From Casuarina equisetifolia (taxonomy: Eukaryota > Streptophyta > Magnoliopsida > Fagales > Casuarinaceae), in contig CM052357.1 of the NCBI GenBank assembly GCA_028551475.1, forward strand, positions 16,415,931 to 16,479,930: a stretch of 64,000 bases of DNA, written 5' to 3'. The translations under genes were made by a program, and so were the position numbers. The notes beneath the pieces were generated by a model. It was not told where the DNA came from. It made no database searches and saw only the letters and a program-made list of their open reading frames with translations. Below, in pieces: positions 32,896 to 44,714 of the stretch; the first letter of the stretch is position 1, and each line of letters opens with the position of its first letter.

Positions 32896-34420
32896 AATTT
32901 TTAAAAGCTAGAAGTTAAGCAATACTATACAAAAATACATGACTCAAGAGACAAAAATGATAGTAACTTAAATATGGCAACACCACCACTTATTGGGGAA
33001 GTAGTTTAAGATCTAAATCGATAATGTCACTACAAGCTATTTACACATATGGTGGAAGTTAACCTTAAAACAAGCAATGTTGCTAGATTTTCTAGCTAAA
33101 TTCGACTATGCTATGGAATACAAACTTAGGTGGACCAACATGTAGGTAGATGCCTTTAGTTGCAAGGAAAAGTTAGCAGTAATGAAGTTGAAGGAGAGTT
33201 GTGCCATTTAAGAAGGCCTTACCCACAATCCCATGTTAAACAAATATCTGAACCCATTAAAGAAAAGAAGGCCAAAGTACTTTTGGCAAAAAAAAGGGTT
33301 AGTTTATACAAAAAGGAGATGACTAGTCCAAAAATGAGGGAATCTTTGGAAGACTTGTTGAGAATGCTATGATACTAAGGAGGTAAGACATCCATGTCAA
33401 AGGACTTGAGTGTTACTAAAAGGCACCTACTTCTGGCTAAGAATAAGGGACAAGGTAAAGGCATACGTTAAGATATGCTTGGTATGTCAATAAGATAAGA
33501 TAAAAAACTAAAAGCCAAGCAACCTATTGGAAACCCTACTCATACCCAAGCACCCATAGGAAAGCATTTCCATAGACTTCATACCAACATTTCAAAAGTT
33601 TGAGGAGTGCTTTAATACTAGTAGTTGTGGATTGATTTTCTAAGTATGCAACCTTTATTACAACCTTTTTGGTTTGCTTGGAAAAGGTCATATTTCATAT
33701 TTTCTTCATGAATGTAGTTAACTATTAAGGACTACCTTAAAACATTGTCAACAATTGTGACCCTAGGTTCATAGGGCAGTTATGGAGGAAGGAACTCTTG
33801 AAGCTCTTGGGTTCCAATCTTTGCTTTTCGATGAGCTTTCATCTATAGTCCAATGACCAAACCAAGAGAATCAATTTGCTATTAGGATGTACTTGAACCA
33901 CTTTGTGAATGCAAACTAAGGAAATTGAGCCCTAAAGCTCACCATTTGGCTTTTTCTTAGTAATGACATAAATGGCTAAAACATACCTACTTCAAGCAAC
34001 AAAGATGAAGAGATGGGCATATGAAAATAAACACTTGTTAGACTACAAACTTAGGGACTAGGTCCTTGTGAAGTCTTTACCTTAACAATTCAAGGCATAT
34101 TGGCATTTTCACAAAAAGGCTTGTGAGGAAGCATGAAAGGCCATTCCTAGTGGTGGAATGTGTGGGGAAATTAGCTTACCAACTAGACTTCTCTCCTTTG
34201 AGGATTCACTTTATATTTCTCATAAGCATGCATAACTGTTTCATGAAAATCTTGAAGGCCTTTAATAGAATATTGGTTGATACGATGTTTCACTAGAAAA
34301 GGATCTTATTAAAGTGGAAATTTCTAATCGAGTGGAAAAGTATCCTCAACAATTAGATTACCTGGGAGTTTGAAAAGGATTTATGGTAGCTTTGACAACC
34401 AATAAACCATTACTTGTAGG
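32896..34420 (+). pseudogene. Gypsy-1 RNase H end, integrase and C-terminal remnants
   Basis: RNase H end near 33070-33180 reads LLDFLAKFDYAMEYKLRWTN and VDAFSCK, followed by the integrase zinc-region reading YVKICLVCQ near 33460-33485 and the core start ESISIDFIPTF near 33555-33590. A degenerate C-terminal segment with IEWKS and ITWEF near 34330-34370 resembles a chromodomain. Stops are frequent, and the second catalytic aspartate region could not be recognised. Confidence 0.65.
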
Positions 34421-34438
34421 CTATAGGGATATAGCCCA

Positions 34439-34612
34439 AACAAAGGGGTAGGGATGTTGCAAACAACTTGCGAAAGGCTAGCCTTTGGCACTTAAAGCAT
34501 TGATGAAGAAGGAGGTGCATGAGCTAACAAAGGGGTAGGGATGTTGCAAACAACTTGCGAAAGGCTAGCCTTTGGCACTTAAAGCATTGATGAAGAAGGA
34601 GGTGCATGAGCT
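34439..34612. repeat. Exact 87-bp tandem duplication
   Basis: 34439-34525 and 34526-34612 are identical as far as can be read by eye, in the middle of otherwise heavily mutated sequence. Confidence 0.9.
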
Positions 34613-34989
34613 CTAGTACATCATGAAGAAGTCCACATTAGTAACCAAAAAGTGCATGTGCATTTTGGTACCATCTGTAATAAAACTCACTAGACTTTAT
34701 CAAGTGTGCGCCTACATTATGTCTTACCATTTAGACCTATGACACCGGTTATGTCTAGTTGGCCATTACATAGTGTTCATCATGTTTCTAAATATTTTAA
34801 AAAGGGTTGTCAAAGCTTAACAATGATGGGGGAAAATTGTATTAGGAAAGACAAAAGATTATTAGGAAGTTATGTAAAAGAACTTTTATTACTCATTCAT
34901 GTACAAATAAACTTGTGGTTGTAGTGAAAATGGTTCATGGGAATACTCTTGAACTCATTTGTTGAATCTCCTTGTCTTTTAGGCTAACC

Positions 34990-36640
34990 TCTTTTCAAGT
35001 TACCTATCAAGAGTGAGGCTTAATTAATTAGCTAAGTGCCAGGTAATTTAGACAATTAGACCATCACATATGGCCAACTTGGTGGCAAAGTGTTTCACTT
35101 AATGCTATGGATTTGATTATCAAGAGATTTTTTCCCAATGGTGAAGATGGTCACCATACAATGTGTCCTAACTTTGACCATTAACATTAAATAGATACCC
35201 ATAATACATTCTTATATTAGGACCCTTATGAGGAAGTATATATGTCATTACCCCTAAGAATTTGTAGTCTAGTAAGAGGCAAACCAAAATTATGCTAGTT
35301 ACTTAAGTTAACTTAAAATAGGTATTATGGCAGTGGTGTGCTAAATTTACAAACACAAGGGTGATTATGCATTCTTCACAATTTAGTGTGAGTTAACATT
35401 GGTAGCATTATTAATTTATGTGAATAATATGCTCAAAATGAGCAATGACGAAATGACTGCCAAGCAAGTAAGTTTCATTTTTATTCTAAATTTCACAAGA
35501 AAGATTTGGGATAAGACTTTCTTTTTTTGGATTGACATTGCTTGCTTTGGGGCCAAGTATGTATATTTTAGTCAAGCAAGTATGCACTCAAGTTGTTCTC
35601 AAAGGCAGAGCTTTTTGAAGCTAATCCCTATGAGATTCCCATTGATAAAAATGTAAAGATCACTATTCTAGAATATGATGCAAGCATCCCTATCTAGATC
35701 TATGATCCTTTGTTAGTCAATCTTGCTTTGTGTCAAAGGCTCTTTAGGCATCTTATTTATCTCACTCATGCCAAGTTTGATGTTAATTATCTTGTTTAGA
35801 CACTTAATTAGTTTACATACATCCTAAACATTCTTGCACTATTAATGCACTTAAGGTTGTCAAGTATTTGAAAGGTTAGGCATTTTTATCTTATCTCAAA
35901 AGAATTTCCAATTGACAAGTTATTGTCATTCTAATTAAGTTATGTCATATAACATAGAGATTCTTACATGCTTTTGCTAATTGTGAATGTACAAAAGGTT
36001 AGAGGAAAGACTACTTGAATATTGGCATGCATTAAGCTTGGTGCTAACCATCAAGCACTAATAGCACCTATACAAACAACAATCAAAAATAACATTAACA
36101 TAACAAACAATAACTAAAGCCTAAAGCCTAAATACAACCTTTGAGAGGCCCTAAGACCTTACCAACTATCCATTGGAAGTAAAAGGTTGGAAGCCAGACA
36201 CAGAACTAAATCTAGTCCCAACATATACGAAAATATCTAAAAACTCATTTACCATATTTATGGATTGTCCCCTCAAGATAGCATAGATAGTGGCCAAAAA
36301 CATTAGCTTGATAATAGTCTTAAGAAGCAAACTACAATTCTCATCTTCATCTAAAGCTAGATACAAAGTCATCACTATCATTGTTTGTGATATTATTTGG
36401 CTATATGGATTACTTAAAATTTTGTGGATCATAATCCCATAGCCTATTCCTTTGTTCTACAATAATGAGATGACTAATGATAAACTGCCATTTCATCAGG
36501 AAGAAACAATATTGAAGCTTAATTTAGATCAATCACATACAAACTCATGAACAACTTTAGACTTGTTAACCAAAGCCCTTTCTTAATATTTTCATCTTCT
36601 TTGTAAGCTTGATGTACTTGATTTGTACAAATCACTAGCT
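34990..36640 (+). pseudogene. Copia-2 reverse transcriptase and RNase H remnants
   Basis: Reverse transcriptase is recognised at about 35080-35200 (LVAKCFT, YGFDYQEIF, MVTIQCVLTL) and at about 35395-35470, where VALLIYVNNM stands at the catalytic box: Y-V-N-N, both aspartates changed to asparagine as expected from G-to-A mutation. The pre-RNase H segment HLIYLTHAKFDVNY lies near 35745-35790, with RNase H fragments to 36100. A purine-rich stretch precedes the 3' LTR. It is dead. Confidence 0.75.
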
Positions 36641-36646
36641 TGAAGG

Positions 36647-37057
36647 TGTGTGATGAGCTGTATAATATTTTTATTTTTTTTATTACGCTAGAAACATTGT
36701 TAGGCCCACATTCTTTGTTTGGTCCAATGTTTAGCCCTTTTTTGTGTCACACACAAGTTGAGTCTTGTAAAACCTACATCATGCATCTTTCTTTTGCTCT
36801 TACTTATTTTGTATGCAAGTTTTTTTTTTTGGGTGAAATGTAAGTTATTATATTTCATTAAATAAAATATAAAATTGTTAAGTTATAATATTATCGTTTA
36901 AGGTCAAAAATAAATTTTTACAAAAATTTATTACAATTTATGAGTTGCACTCGCATAATTGATTCTTTTTAAGATTTAGTCAATATAGTGCACAATTTTC
37001 TCAAATGGTCTTATGTAGTCATGATTGCTTGGTCGATATTCATTTTTTGTCAATGAA
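36647..37057 (+). repeat. 3' LTR of Copia-2
   Basis: Aligns with 29575-29828. It has about 130 additional AT-rich bases (about 36830-36960) between the two shared parts. Confidence 0.6.
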
Positions 37058-38507
37058 CTAGACATAAGCAATGGCTTTTGAATAAGAAAATAACTGAGCT
37101 CGTAGTTCTTTTTTTTTTTTTGAGGTAAAAAAAATTACTATAGATTTTGTAGGAGGATTATTCCTAATTTCTTTAAGAGCATCTTAACAGTCAATTTTAA
37201 GTTGATCACACACTTGCTCAATGATAAGTTAGCAGGCTTGAAACCGGTTTCAAGTTCGATATTTAAGTGTGAGCTAGATGCGTATGAATATAAATAAAGA
37301 ACAACCATTAGTTTCGACCCCTTTTGAGGGTTTTTTTTTCTTTAATCTTCTTCTATAGTTATTTCCTTGAAAGAATTCTCACCAGTTACAACAAGCCTTG
37401 TTTTTGTAGACGAGTTAACACTATTAACGGGCCTAAACTTACGGTAGAACCGGGGATGAGTTGAAGTCTAAAGAATAGAAATGGAACGCCCGAGTAAAAA
37501 GCGGGACTTTCTTTTCTTCATTGCTTCAAAAGTGAGATATTCAGTCTAAAGAATAGATCGGATTCACAGAGAGAGAGTTTTTCTACACGCTTGCCAAGAG
37601 GAATGTTTGGTGGTCCCGACGTCAAAAACTGAGAAAAGGTAGGCTGTTCAGAAATTTCCTAGTCTTTTCGTATTGTTTTTCTGAAAGCAGGTGGAGGACA
37701 TGCAAAGTCATGATCATTCAAGGAATTAGGGCTGATGTTACGGGCCCCCTAAGACTCAGTGGGTGTCAAAAATATTAGGTTAGCTTTGGTTGGGGGCAGG
37801 TATGGTGGTTTTCTAAGTACAATTTGTGTAGATCCTGATGTTAACATTAAATATTGCGTGAGTGAGTTCTCCCCCCCTCCCTAAGGTGATCGTTCAAATA
37901 ATGTGTAATTGGATTAAGGCTCTCCTAATAGCGGGTCTCCTTTCTTTATGCAGATCCTCATGGTTATTCATCAAGTTTACATACATGTGGTAACTGCTTT
38001 CGTGGCTGGAAAATCTCAGCTGCCATGGCTAAGAAGGTCGATCTGACACCCTAAAGTTGGACACACACAGGGAGTCCAAAACAGCAAAGGGCCATCGTCC
38101 CAACTCTAACCCTGTTACTAATTCTTTTGAATTAAATTAGCAAACAGTAAGCAAATACTTTCGGTTACAAACTCTTACAAGACTTTTGAACCAATTCCTG
38201 AAACCATACAAAACTGAAAGTGCCCTAATCCTGATGGAGCTACTCTTGACAGATGATGACTAGCAGCCGTATTCTCCCCGAAAAAGAGAAAAACAAGCCT
38301 CGGATTCACTTTTTCTTCTATCGTCTCGAATTCCACCTCCGACAACCTTCGGAAAGCCAGAAAACAAAGAAAATGGAAGCAAAGAACCACACGTATTCTA
38401 ACTGTTAGTTCTGGACAATCATTAAACGGTGATCAAACAACGTAAAAAGATGAGGAAAAGAAGGAAGAGAAGAAAAAACAGTTTCTTGCTCTCATTGTCC
38501 TTTTTAT
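37058..38507. other. Intergenic, Dof 3' flank; possible organelle-like segment
   Basis: No gene recognised. A segment at about 37380-37690 is GC-richer than its surroundings and repeats the word TCTAAAGAATAG twice; its texture resembles plant mitochondrial intergenic DNA. Near 38500 the Dof 3' UTR begins, with AATAAA just after the stop codon on the minus strand. Confidence 0.35.
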
Positions 38508-39892
38508 TTACCAATATCCTCCATTTAACATCTCACTCCAGTATCCAGTCGAACTCCCTTGTCCCTTATTCTGCTCAACTTCATTTGTGTGTGAAATCTG
38601 CTTCAGTTCTCCAAGAGGAAACAAAAGCTTCCCACTGTTCTCTTGAACCCCATACCTATTTCCGAGCCCATCAACAGAAAAACCTGGAGCCGGTTTGAAT
38701 TCTTGAAAAGGGAACCCAGATGAGTACAGTGCATTTGAATTGAGCAATGGTGGTGGGATAAAAGTATTCAAACCCCTTGAAGCAATTCCAGTCCTTAGCA
38801 GGTCCAAAGCTGAAAGAGGCGTGGAGGAAGGGGAACTTGAGTTTTGTTGATTGGTTCTATCGTCTTCAATTTTGGGCACTTGAACATATTGGGATATTCC
38901 CTGATATTTTTCTGTACCTGGGAAAGCCAGATTAAGATCTTGGCCTTCTTTGGCCTTAGGGTTTTGAGAAGAAAACTGTGAGAGGCTTGGTGGATTAAGA
39001 TCAGGGATCTTTGATGAAGTTGATGCTCCTGCTGCTGTAAATTTCTTGTTCTTTCTTGAACCTCCACCAACAGGAACGTTTCTGAGAGAGCCACCTTCAG
39101 TCCAATACCTTCTGCAAGTCTTGCAGAAGTATCTTGGTTGACTGAGGCTGTAGTTGTTGTAGTAACAGAACTTGGTGTTGGTTGAGTTGCACCTTGGGCA
39201 GTTCAAGTGTTCATGAGGCCTTGCCCTTCTCTCTGACGTAGGCCTTGCGTTAGGGGCAACCCCTTCCAGGGGCTTTACCTGCCCTTCTTCCTGAAACCGC
39301 CATTAAAAGAGAGAGATTGAGAGAGAAAGCTACACCCCACTTTATGGCTCTTTTTTCAAATCTAAGGGATCATCCCTAGAATCAATCCATAGGTCTACTA
39401 CAGATCTAAAGACCAAGATGGCATTCCAATAACAAAGCTAAAGGATCAAAGCAAGCACATAAATCTGCGAGTCTATCAGTGACTGATAACTAGAAACCAA
39501 ACAACCAAAGTAGGCTTATCTTTTTGAGAATCAAATCAGAGAAAAACGTAAAGGAAAAGAAGTAAAAGGAGAAATAATACCTTTTCCAAGTTCCCTTTAT
39601 CAGTTATCACACAAACGAAAAAGTAAAGAACAAAAGTGATATGCTTTCATGTTTAGAGAGCAAATTAAATAGTTATCCTCCGGAAAGAGAAGTGAACAAT
39701 CGTCCGGCAGAGAAGTGATCGATGAAATAAAACTAACAAACATCTTTCAAAAGTTAGCGTAACCTGATCTAAGTTAGACCAAATTAAACTACTCCGCACC
39801 AGAATAAATGGCTGACAGTCGTTGTTAAAGAAAAAAAGTAAAAGAAACGAAACAGCTTCACCCACCTTTGGCCATTGAGCAGTACCATCCAT
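38508..39892 (-). CDS. Dof zinc-finger transcription factor
   Basis: Two exons on the minus strand, 39892-39866 (nine codons, MDGTAQWPK) and 39290-38508, give 269 residues. The donor AAG|GTGGGT and acceptor TTTCAG|GAAGAA join in frame. The Dof domain spans about 38-92: NCPRC, 21 residues, FCKTC is the C-X2-C-X21-C-X2-C zinc finger, followed by [20 protein letters not shown]. All four cysteines (40, 43, 65, 68) are present. From the family: Dof proteins are plant-only nuclear regulators that bind AAAG-core sites. The short first exon with an AQWP motif and the C-terminal [12 protein letters not shown] fit one subgroup of Dof proteins. The rest is Ser/Pro/Asn-rich with no other domain. The start was set at MDG because the family starts this way. 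It appears intact; which ortholog is not decided. Confidence 0.95.
39291..39865 (-). other. Dof gene intron
   Basis: 575 bp, GTGGGT...TTTCAG, phase 0 after codon 9. A single intron before the zinc-finger exon is common in the Dof family. Confidence 0.88.
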
Positions 39893-39935
39893 GAATTCAG
39901 AAGAAGAAAAGGAGAAGAAAAGCAACCGATGACTT

Positions 39936-39936
<1 letters not shown>

Positions 39937-39962
<26 letters not shown>
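39937..39962 (-). repeat. (CT)13 tract in the Dof leader
   Basis: Perfect (AG)13 on the plus strand, (CT)13 on the coding strand, 45 bases upstream of the start codon. CT-rich leaders are common in plant genes and the run is a likely length polymorphism. Confidence 0.85.
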
Positions 39963-39966
<4 letters not shown>

Positions 39967-40180
39967 CCTCCTTTGTCTGCAGCTGCTCCTAGGTGAAGAA
40001 AGAATGTTTTAGATTGTTTTGTATGCTGGCCTTATGTGGTGGCTTACTTTATGTATGATGAAACTTAGAGAAAGATGTGTTTGTTTTGACTACGCTTATG
40101 GAATACCACAACAACAATGTTATTTGGGTTTCTTTTATGAGGATATTTTTGTCTGATTTTGTCCACTGTTCTTTCTCTCT

Positions 40181-40208
40181 TATTTTATTTTATTTTATTT
40201 TATTTTAA
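40181..40208. repeat. (TTTTA)n microsatellite
   Basis: About five and a half perfect TTTTA units. Confidence 0.85.
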
Positions 40209-42472
40209 TTAGTGCCACTGTTGTTGGTGGAATAATGAGAGTGTACTGTGGGAAGGTTTCTCTTTTTTGACCTGATAATGGTGAATGTCATTGTCTTTGT
40301 TTTTCCTGATAATACGTACACTCTAGTGTTTCTCGCAGGATCACTCACTAGCAGGGTGGGGTTTTTGTTTGGAGTTCATAAAGATAAGATTTGATTGGTT
40401 AACACCCTTTTGGAGTTTGTCAAACGATCCTCTTCTGTCCAGTAACTTTCCCATGTTTTCAAAAAGTAACTTCCCAAGGATTGCTTGCAATGTAATAAAA
40501 AATATTCTCTTTCACCGTGACTTCTTCATTCTCTTAGGGTCTAATGGACGGCCCAGCAAAATCGAATTTGTCCCTCTCTCTCTGTTACAGGCTTTATGAT
40601 GAACAAATCCATTGTCTGGGTGTGGTCCTTTCTAGCATCACACCTGTCCAGACAATTCGCCGTAAAAATTTGAAAATACAATTGCTGTTCTGGGAACCAT
40701 TTATTCTGCAGGGAGCTCATTCTTTTTCTTCTTCTGCTTCTCTGATGGATTCAGTAAACCAGATCGTTGTCCAAAAACCCAATTCAAGTCCCTAAAATAG
40801 GTAGTATAACTTCAAGCAACAACCAACCAGAGAAGGCAATCTGGAACAGAGGTTTGTGGGTATAAAACTACAGATATATGGATATGTTTGATGGTCTGGG
40901 AAAGTTGAAAGTTGAATGTGGAAAGTTGGTAGAGAGGGAAAAAGGGGGAGCGAGAAGGCTTTTCTTCAAATTTGTAGAAGAAGAAAAGCAAAAGTGGGAA
41001 GCCGACAGGAAGCGACAAAAGAGGCGAAGGTGGAGCCCAGATAATGCGCGGTGGGGAAGGACGATCAATCTTTGTGCTGGGTGTCCTTTTTGGGATGGCG
41101 ACACCTGGGGCTTTGAATTCTTCCAATAAGCCAAGGAGCCTGAATCTCAGCGGCAATTTCAGATGGCTGGCCTTTCTACAATGACTCCCCACGATAAGCC
41201 CAGCCGCTCAATAAACAAGAATTTCCTCTTTGTCGTCTTCATAGATTGTACAGCTTTGTTTGTCGAATAAGAATCCTCAATACCACCCACGAGATCGTAA
41301 CCATCATGGAATCGCAAAGCTTGATCGGAGAAGAGCATTTTGAGTGGGTGGGTGGCTGTGTGTAGTAAACTTGTGATAATTATAAACGTTTTCTTTTTGG
41401 TTTGGGAATGTACACGTGCACCAATCTCCGTTTCTCATATTCTCCCTCCTCTGCATAAACTACGAGGGTGGAGGTGCTAATTGACAACTCATTGCTTAAA
41501 ACTAAGGCTATCCAATTTTGGGTTTGTGAGAATTAATCATAAATTCTTTGATGGCAACGATTTTGATTAAAAACATATGATGTTGAGTCTTTCTAACATA
41601 GGAAATTTGAAAAAAAAAAAAAGACATTTTCTAATAATCAATCTGGATCATCATAAAATTATTCCCCCTCATGTGTCGCACGTTAATGCGACGTTGCTTG
41701 TCTTTCAGACAAATAACTTTTCCAGAGATAGAAAGAGAGAGGGGACATCCAATCTCGATAACAAAGAAAATAAATTCAATGCCAAAGATCTGTGAATCAA
41801 ATTTAAAGACTCAGCTGACCTGTTGGTTTCCTTTTCCTCTTGCTTTATCGTGTTCTCATTCCCTTTTTATCCAAATAAAAAGCAAACATTAGATTCTTTC
41901 ACTCCATTGTGCAAAATATATAATAATATCAGAAAGAACATTAGAAATGAACTTTTCTCCATCGTCTTCTTAATTTCGAAAGTGTTCTTTCACATCATAG
42001 TGAACAAGCTTTTTACTTCCATGCATCTTTGATGATAAAATCGCACCTTTTAGGAAACAAGAACGCCATTAACTTACTGTCAACTGAGAGAGAGAGATAG
42101 AAAGAGAATTCGTCCTGTTGGTTGGTGAAGGAAGGGTGATGGGTGTTACTTTCAAAACGTGAAGAGCATGGCCCTCGCTCTAATACCTGTCGGTTGCTTA
42201 CCTCCGGTTTTCGTATAGGAGTAGACGTGGATTGGACTCCTGCATGTTACAACAGCATTTCATGGCGAAAGCCCAACTTATTTGGATTTAAAATCTAACT
42301 GTTTGCCATGAGGAAGAACTTATCGGTATCGCTTGTGGGTTACTTTTGTTCGTGAGGACTTCTGGATTTTCAATTACGCCTCTTGTTCGCTAAATTAAAG
42401 AAAATCCTCAGTTTTCAACTACTCGATTTCTAGTGAGCTAATGGACAACCAAATGATAGAATAAGACATCTC

Positions 42473-42494
42473 ATATATATATATATATATATAT
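42473..42494. repeat. (AT)11 microsatellite
   Basis: Perfect AT run. Confidence 0.85.
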
Positions 42495-42689
42495 GTGAGT
42501 TGAATACTTGTATTATAATATTAAAAACAAAAAAGGGATGTATGTGTTCTTAAAGAGAATATTCCTTCATTAATCTGTTTTAAGACTGGTATTCCTGGAT
42601 TTTCAATTAAGGCCTAGCAGGACTGCATATTAACTGAACTTTTCACCCAAGTAAATATGGGAAGATTAACCTGAAAAATCTGGCATATG

Positions 42690-43445
42690 AGCCAAACACG
42701 TAAGTGATCTTGCTGACATCATTAAGTTTAATACGATCGGTGATCACCTGGACTCTGACATTCCCTGTGAAATCAGAACAGCAACACAGTTAACATCTTG
42801 ATTTTGTAACCCGAGTCACTGACGCATCCACAACGTCATGTTTGAATGATACATCTGCAAGTTGACAAAGGATAACAAGAAGACAGGCAAAAAGTAACTT
42901 CTCTGATACTATCGTATGCTAGTTCTAGAAGGGAGTCACCTGAAGGCCTATGGCAATAGTTAAAAAAGCAGGAGTCAGGGTGGATAGACAATTAGTGACA
43001 GTACCAGTCCAACAATTAGCATCGGAAGACACCAACAATACATACAGGAGATTCCAAAGACCAATTGTATAGGAAGTGAAGGATAGGACATTTGAGAGAC
43101 AGGTGTACTGTACGGGCAAATATAACGCCGGCCAACTCATGACGAAGGATGGCAGTATCTTAAATAGTCTCGTTGCTCGAGGGGTGAAGTTGAACTTTCG
43201 CGGCCACGGCATTGTCGGCCGTTTCGCAATGGAAGATCGGATGACACACTTTACTTAACTCTAAGAAACTAGATGAAATTCCAATACCGACTTGCTGACA
43301 GCTCACGGACATTTTTTGTGAAGGGCCTGTACATTTTCTCTCGTGATAATCAAGGTTATCCATATAGTCAGAGAAGAAAAAAGCAGGGATACATGTGGTG
43401 AATGAACATATAAAGAGTTCTAAGCAATTGGCATATATCATGCAA
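42690..43445 (-). other. Unassigned exon-like segments, minus strand
   Basis: One segment at about 42685-42772 looks like an exon between TTTCACAG and CAG|GTTAAT and reads NVRVQVITDRIKLNDVSKIT. Upstream, 43260-42940 holds two competing long readings. One is hydrophobic and stop-free from 43212 (ATG) to a possible donor CAG|GTGACT. The other reads ADNAVAAKVQLHPSSNETI, with a TAA before DTAILRHELAGVIFAR. The GC content and splice-like borders suggest a gene or recent pseudogene. The family was not recognised and no function is proposed. Confidence 0.3.
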
Positions 43446-44129
43446 CTTAAAGAATGTTACATATGAACATCTTGGTTGAAAAATAGAAAAGAAAAATGAG
43501 ACTTGTCCGTGCAATGAATGAAAATAGCAGAACCGTAAAATCTAAGTAAATTTATATTGTACGGCGTAATGCCAAGCGTGGCACGCCATGCTCTAGGAGC
43601 TATTGAACTTGAACTCACCAGGTTTGTTGAGAAAATGATTTACTCTATTCTCTAACGGGTAAATGTATGATTGGGATTTTGTTATGGACCATCATGTAAT
43701 AGGAAGTAGCTTGTAGGATAATTGTGTATGATCCTTTACACATGCTAATCGATTGATGATTCCTTCCAATCTTTTTGCTAATGTAGTACTAGAGTACGCT
43801 TGGTCGTGTTTTTGATTGTTACCCTTTTCTTTGGAATCCAGGCAATCTAACTTGTTAGTCTCTCTCCCTATTTTTTTTTGGGGGTAATCCAAGGAACCAT
43901 CCTTTACAACTTTGTTTTAGCCAGTAGCATATTCCTTCACTGAGGAATTTCATCGAACAGTGGATGTGCCATTTCTTGCACCTCTCTCTACTTGGCTGTT
44001 CGTCAAGCACCCTGGCGGCTAGCTTCCAGGGCTTCTCAAACCCCACTTCGAGCATTTTTTCCTCACCATGGATAGTGGCAATAGCAAAGACGGAGCAAAA
44101 GCAAAAAACAATCGGTTTACTTAGCACTC
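43446..44129. other. Intergenic, nothing assigned
   Basis: No LTR or domain recognised. The minus frame 44127-43855 and the plus frame 43964-44284 overlap, and neither shows a domain. The upstream part of Copia-3, including its LTR, might lie here but could not be found. Confidence 0.35.
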
Positions 44130-44714
44130 ACCCCACGGACGAGGACATTCTCGACCCCCAATTTCAAGGGACCCTTTGGCAGCTTTGGTGCAATCCAGTG
44201 ACCTTCTCAATCTGCACGAGGGTAAAAACTAGGGTGCTTATTGTCCTCGAAAAACGGGCTGGACCTTCAAATTTTGCTGCCTAGAGTCGAGATATGAAGG
44301 TTTCTCTCCTTGGCAAGAACAAATTTGAGCTTCTTGATGGGTCACCTCTCTATCCTTTGACCTATATGAGAGATTTACTTATGCAACTAGTGCAATGGTT
44401 GTTTAGAACCGATTACATAAGAAAATTTCAAAGGTGGGGAGTAAAGAAATTCTTGCGGTGAAAGAGATATCATACTTGTATAGAGAGGGCCCTATGGATG
44501 CTTATTGTTATAGGTTAGCCACGTCAGCACCTAGATGGTATCCAGATGGCTTCCTCATATCTTAAAGGCCATGTAGTTTAGTTCTTTTGTTGTATTAATG
44601 CAGAAAATGTTGTCATCTTGCTAGGAGTCCTTGGTTTTAGTCTATTTGAGTTTGTCCTGTGTCTGCATTTGTATCATCTAGTCTATCTTTGTTGAGGGCT
44701 ATGTGGATGCTTAT
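44130..44714 (+). pseudogene. Copia-3 gag, N-terminal part
   Basis: Fragments of a Copia gag (Retrotran_gag_3-like): LGKNKFELLDGSPLYPLTYM at about 44310-44370 and EISYLYREGPMDAY at about 44465-44504. Frames change and stops occur. The last part is duplicated because the first ~20 bases of the 209-bp tandem duplication belong to it. Confidence 0.55.

Larger units (their letters stand above)
30900..34615 (+). mobile_element. Gypsy-1: decayed Gypsy element, LTRs not seen
   Basis: Reverse transcriptase, RNase H, integrase and a possible chromodomain-like end are read in Gypsy order on the plus strand, interrupted at 31895-32895. It lies inside Copia-2, since Copia pol resumes after it. No LTR pair was found, so it is 5'-truncated or its LTRs have been lost. 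Confidence 0.75.
29575..37057 (+). mobile_element. Copia-2: decayed Copia element hosting other insertions
   Basis: Two diverged LTR-like segments (29575-29828 and 36647-37057) share several stretches: GGCCCACATTCTTT, CTTGTAAAAC, CATCATGCATCTTT, and a region matching 'attcagtcac...tctcaaat...gattgctt'. Between them, Copia reverse transcriptase and RNase H are read at 34990-36640. The gag to integrase part is missing, replaced by a TRIM-like pair and Gypsy-1. The large divergence shows it is old. Confidence 0.7.
39963..42689. other. Dof upstream region and intergenic DNA
   Basis: Contains the Dof promoter; no single TATA box could be assigned. Simple repeats are at 40181-40208 and 42473-42494. 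A GC-richer stretch at 40870-41200 has open frames on both strands (83 and 126 residues) with no recognisable domain; it might be a lost gene's first exon or non-coding. Confidence 0.4.

Noticed and set aside
38508..39206. Dof protein starting at the leucine before NCPRC
   Set aside because: That codon is TTG, not ATG. Spliced exon 1 plus the upstream part of exon 2 gives a proper N-terminus.
39893..39925. Upstream start for the Dof protein (MLFFSFSSSEF...)
   Set aside because: The extension reads CT-rich leader, and the apparent first residue depends on a non-ATG codon. The family starts at the MD..AQWP motif.
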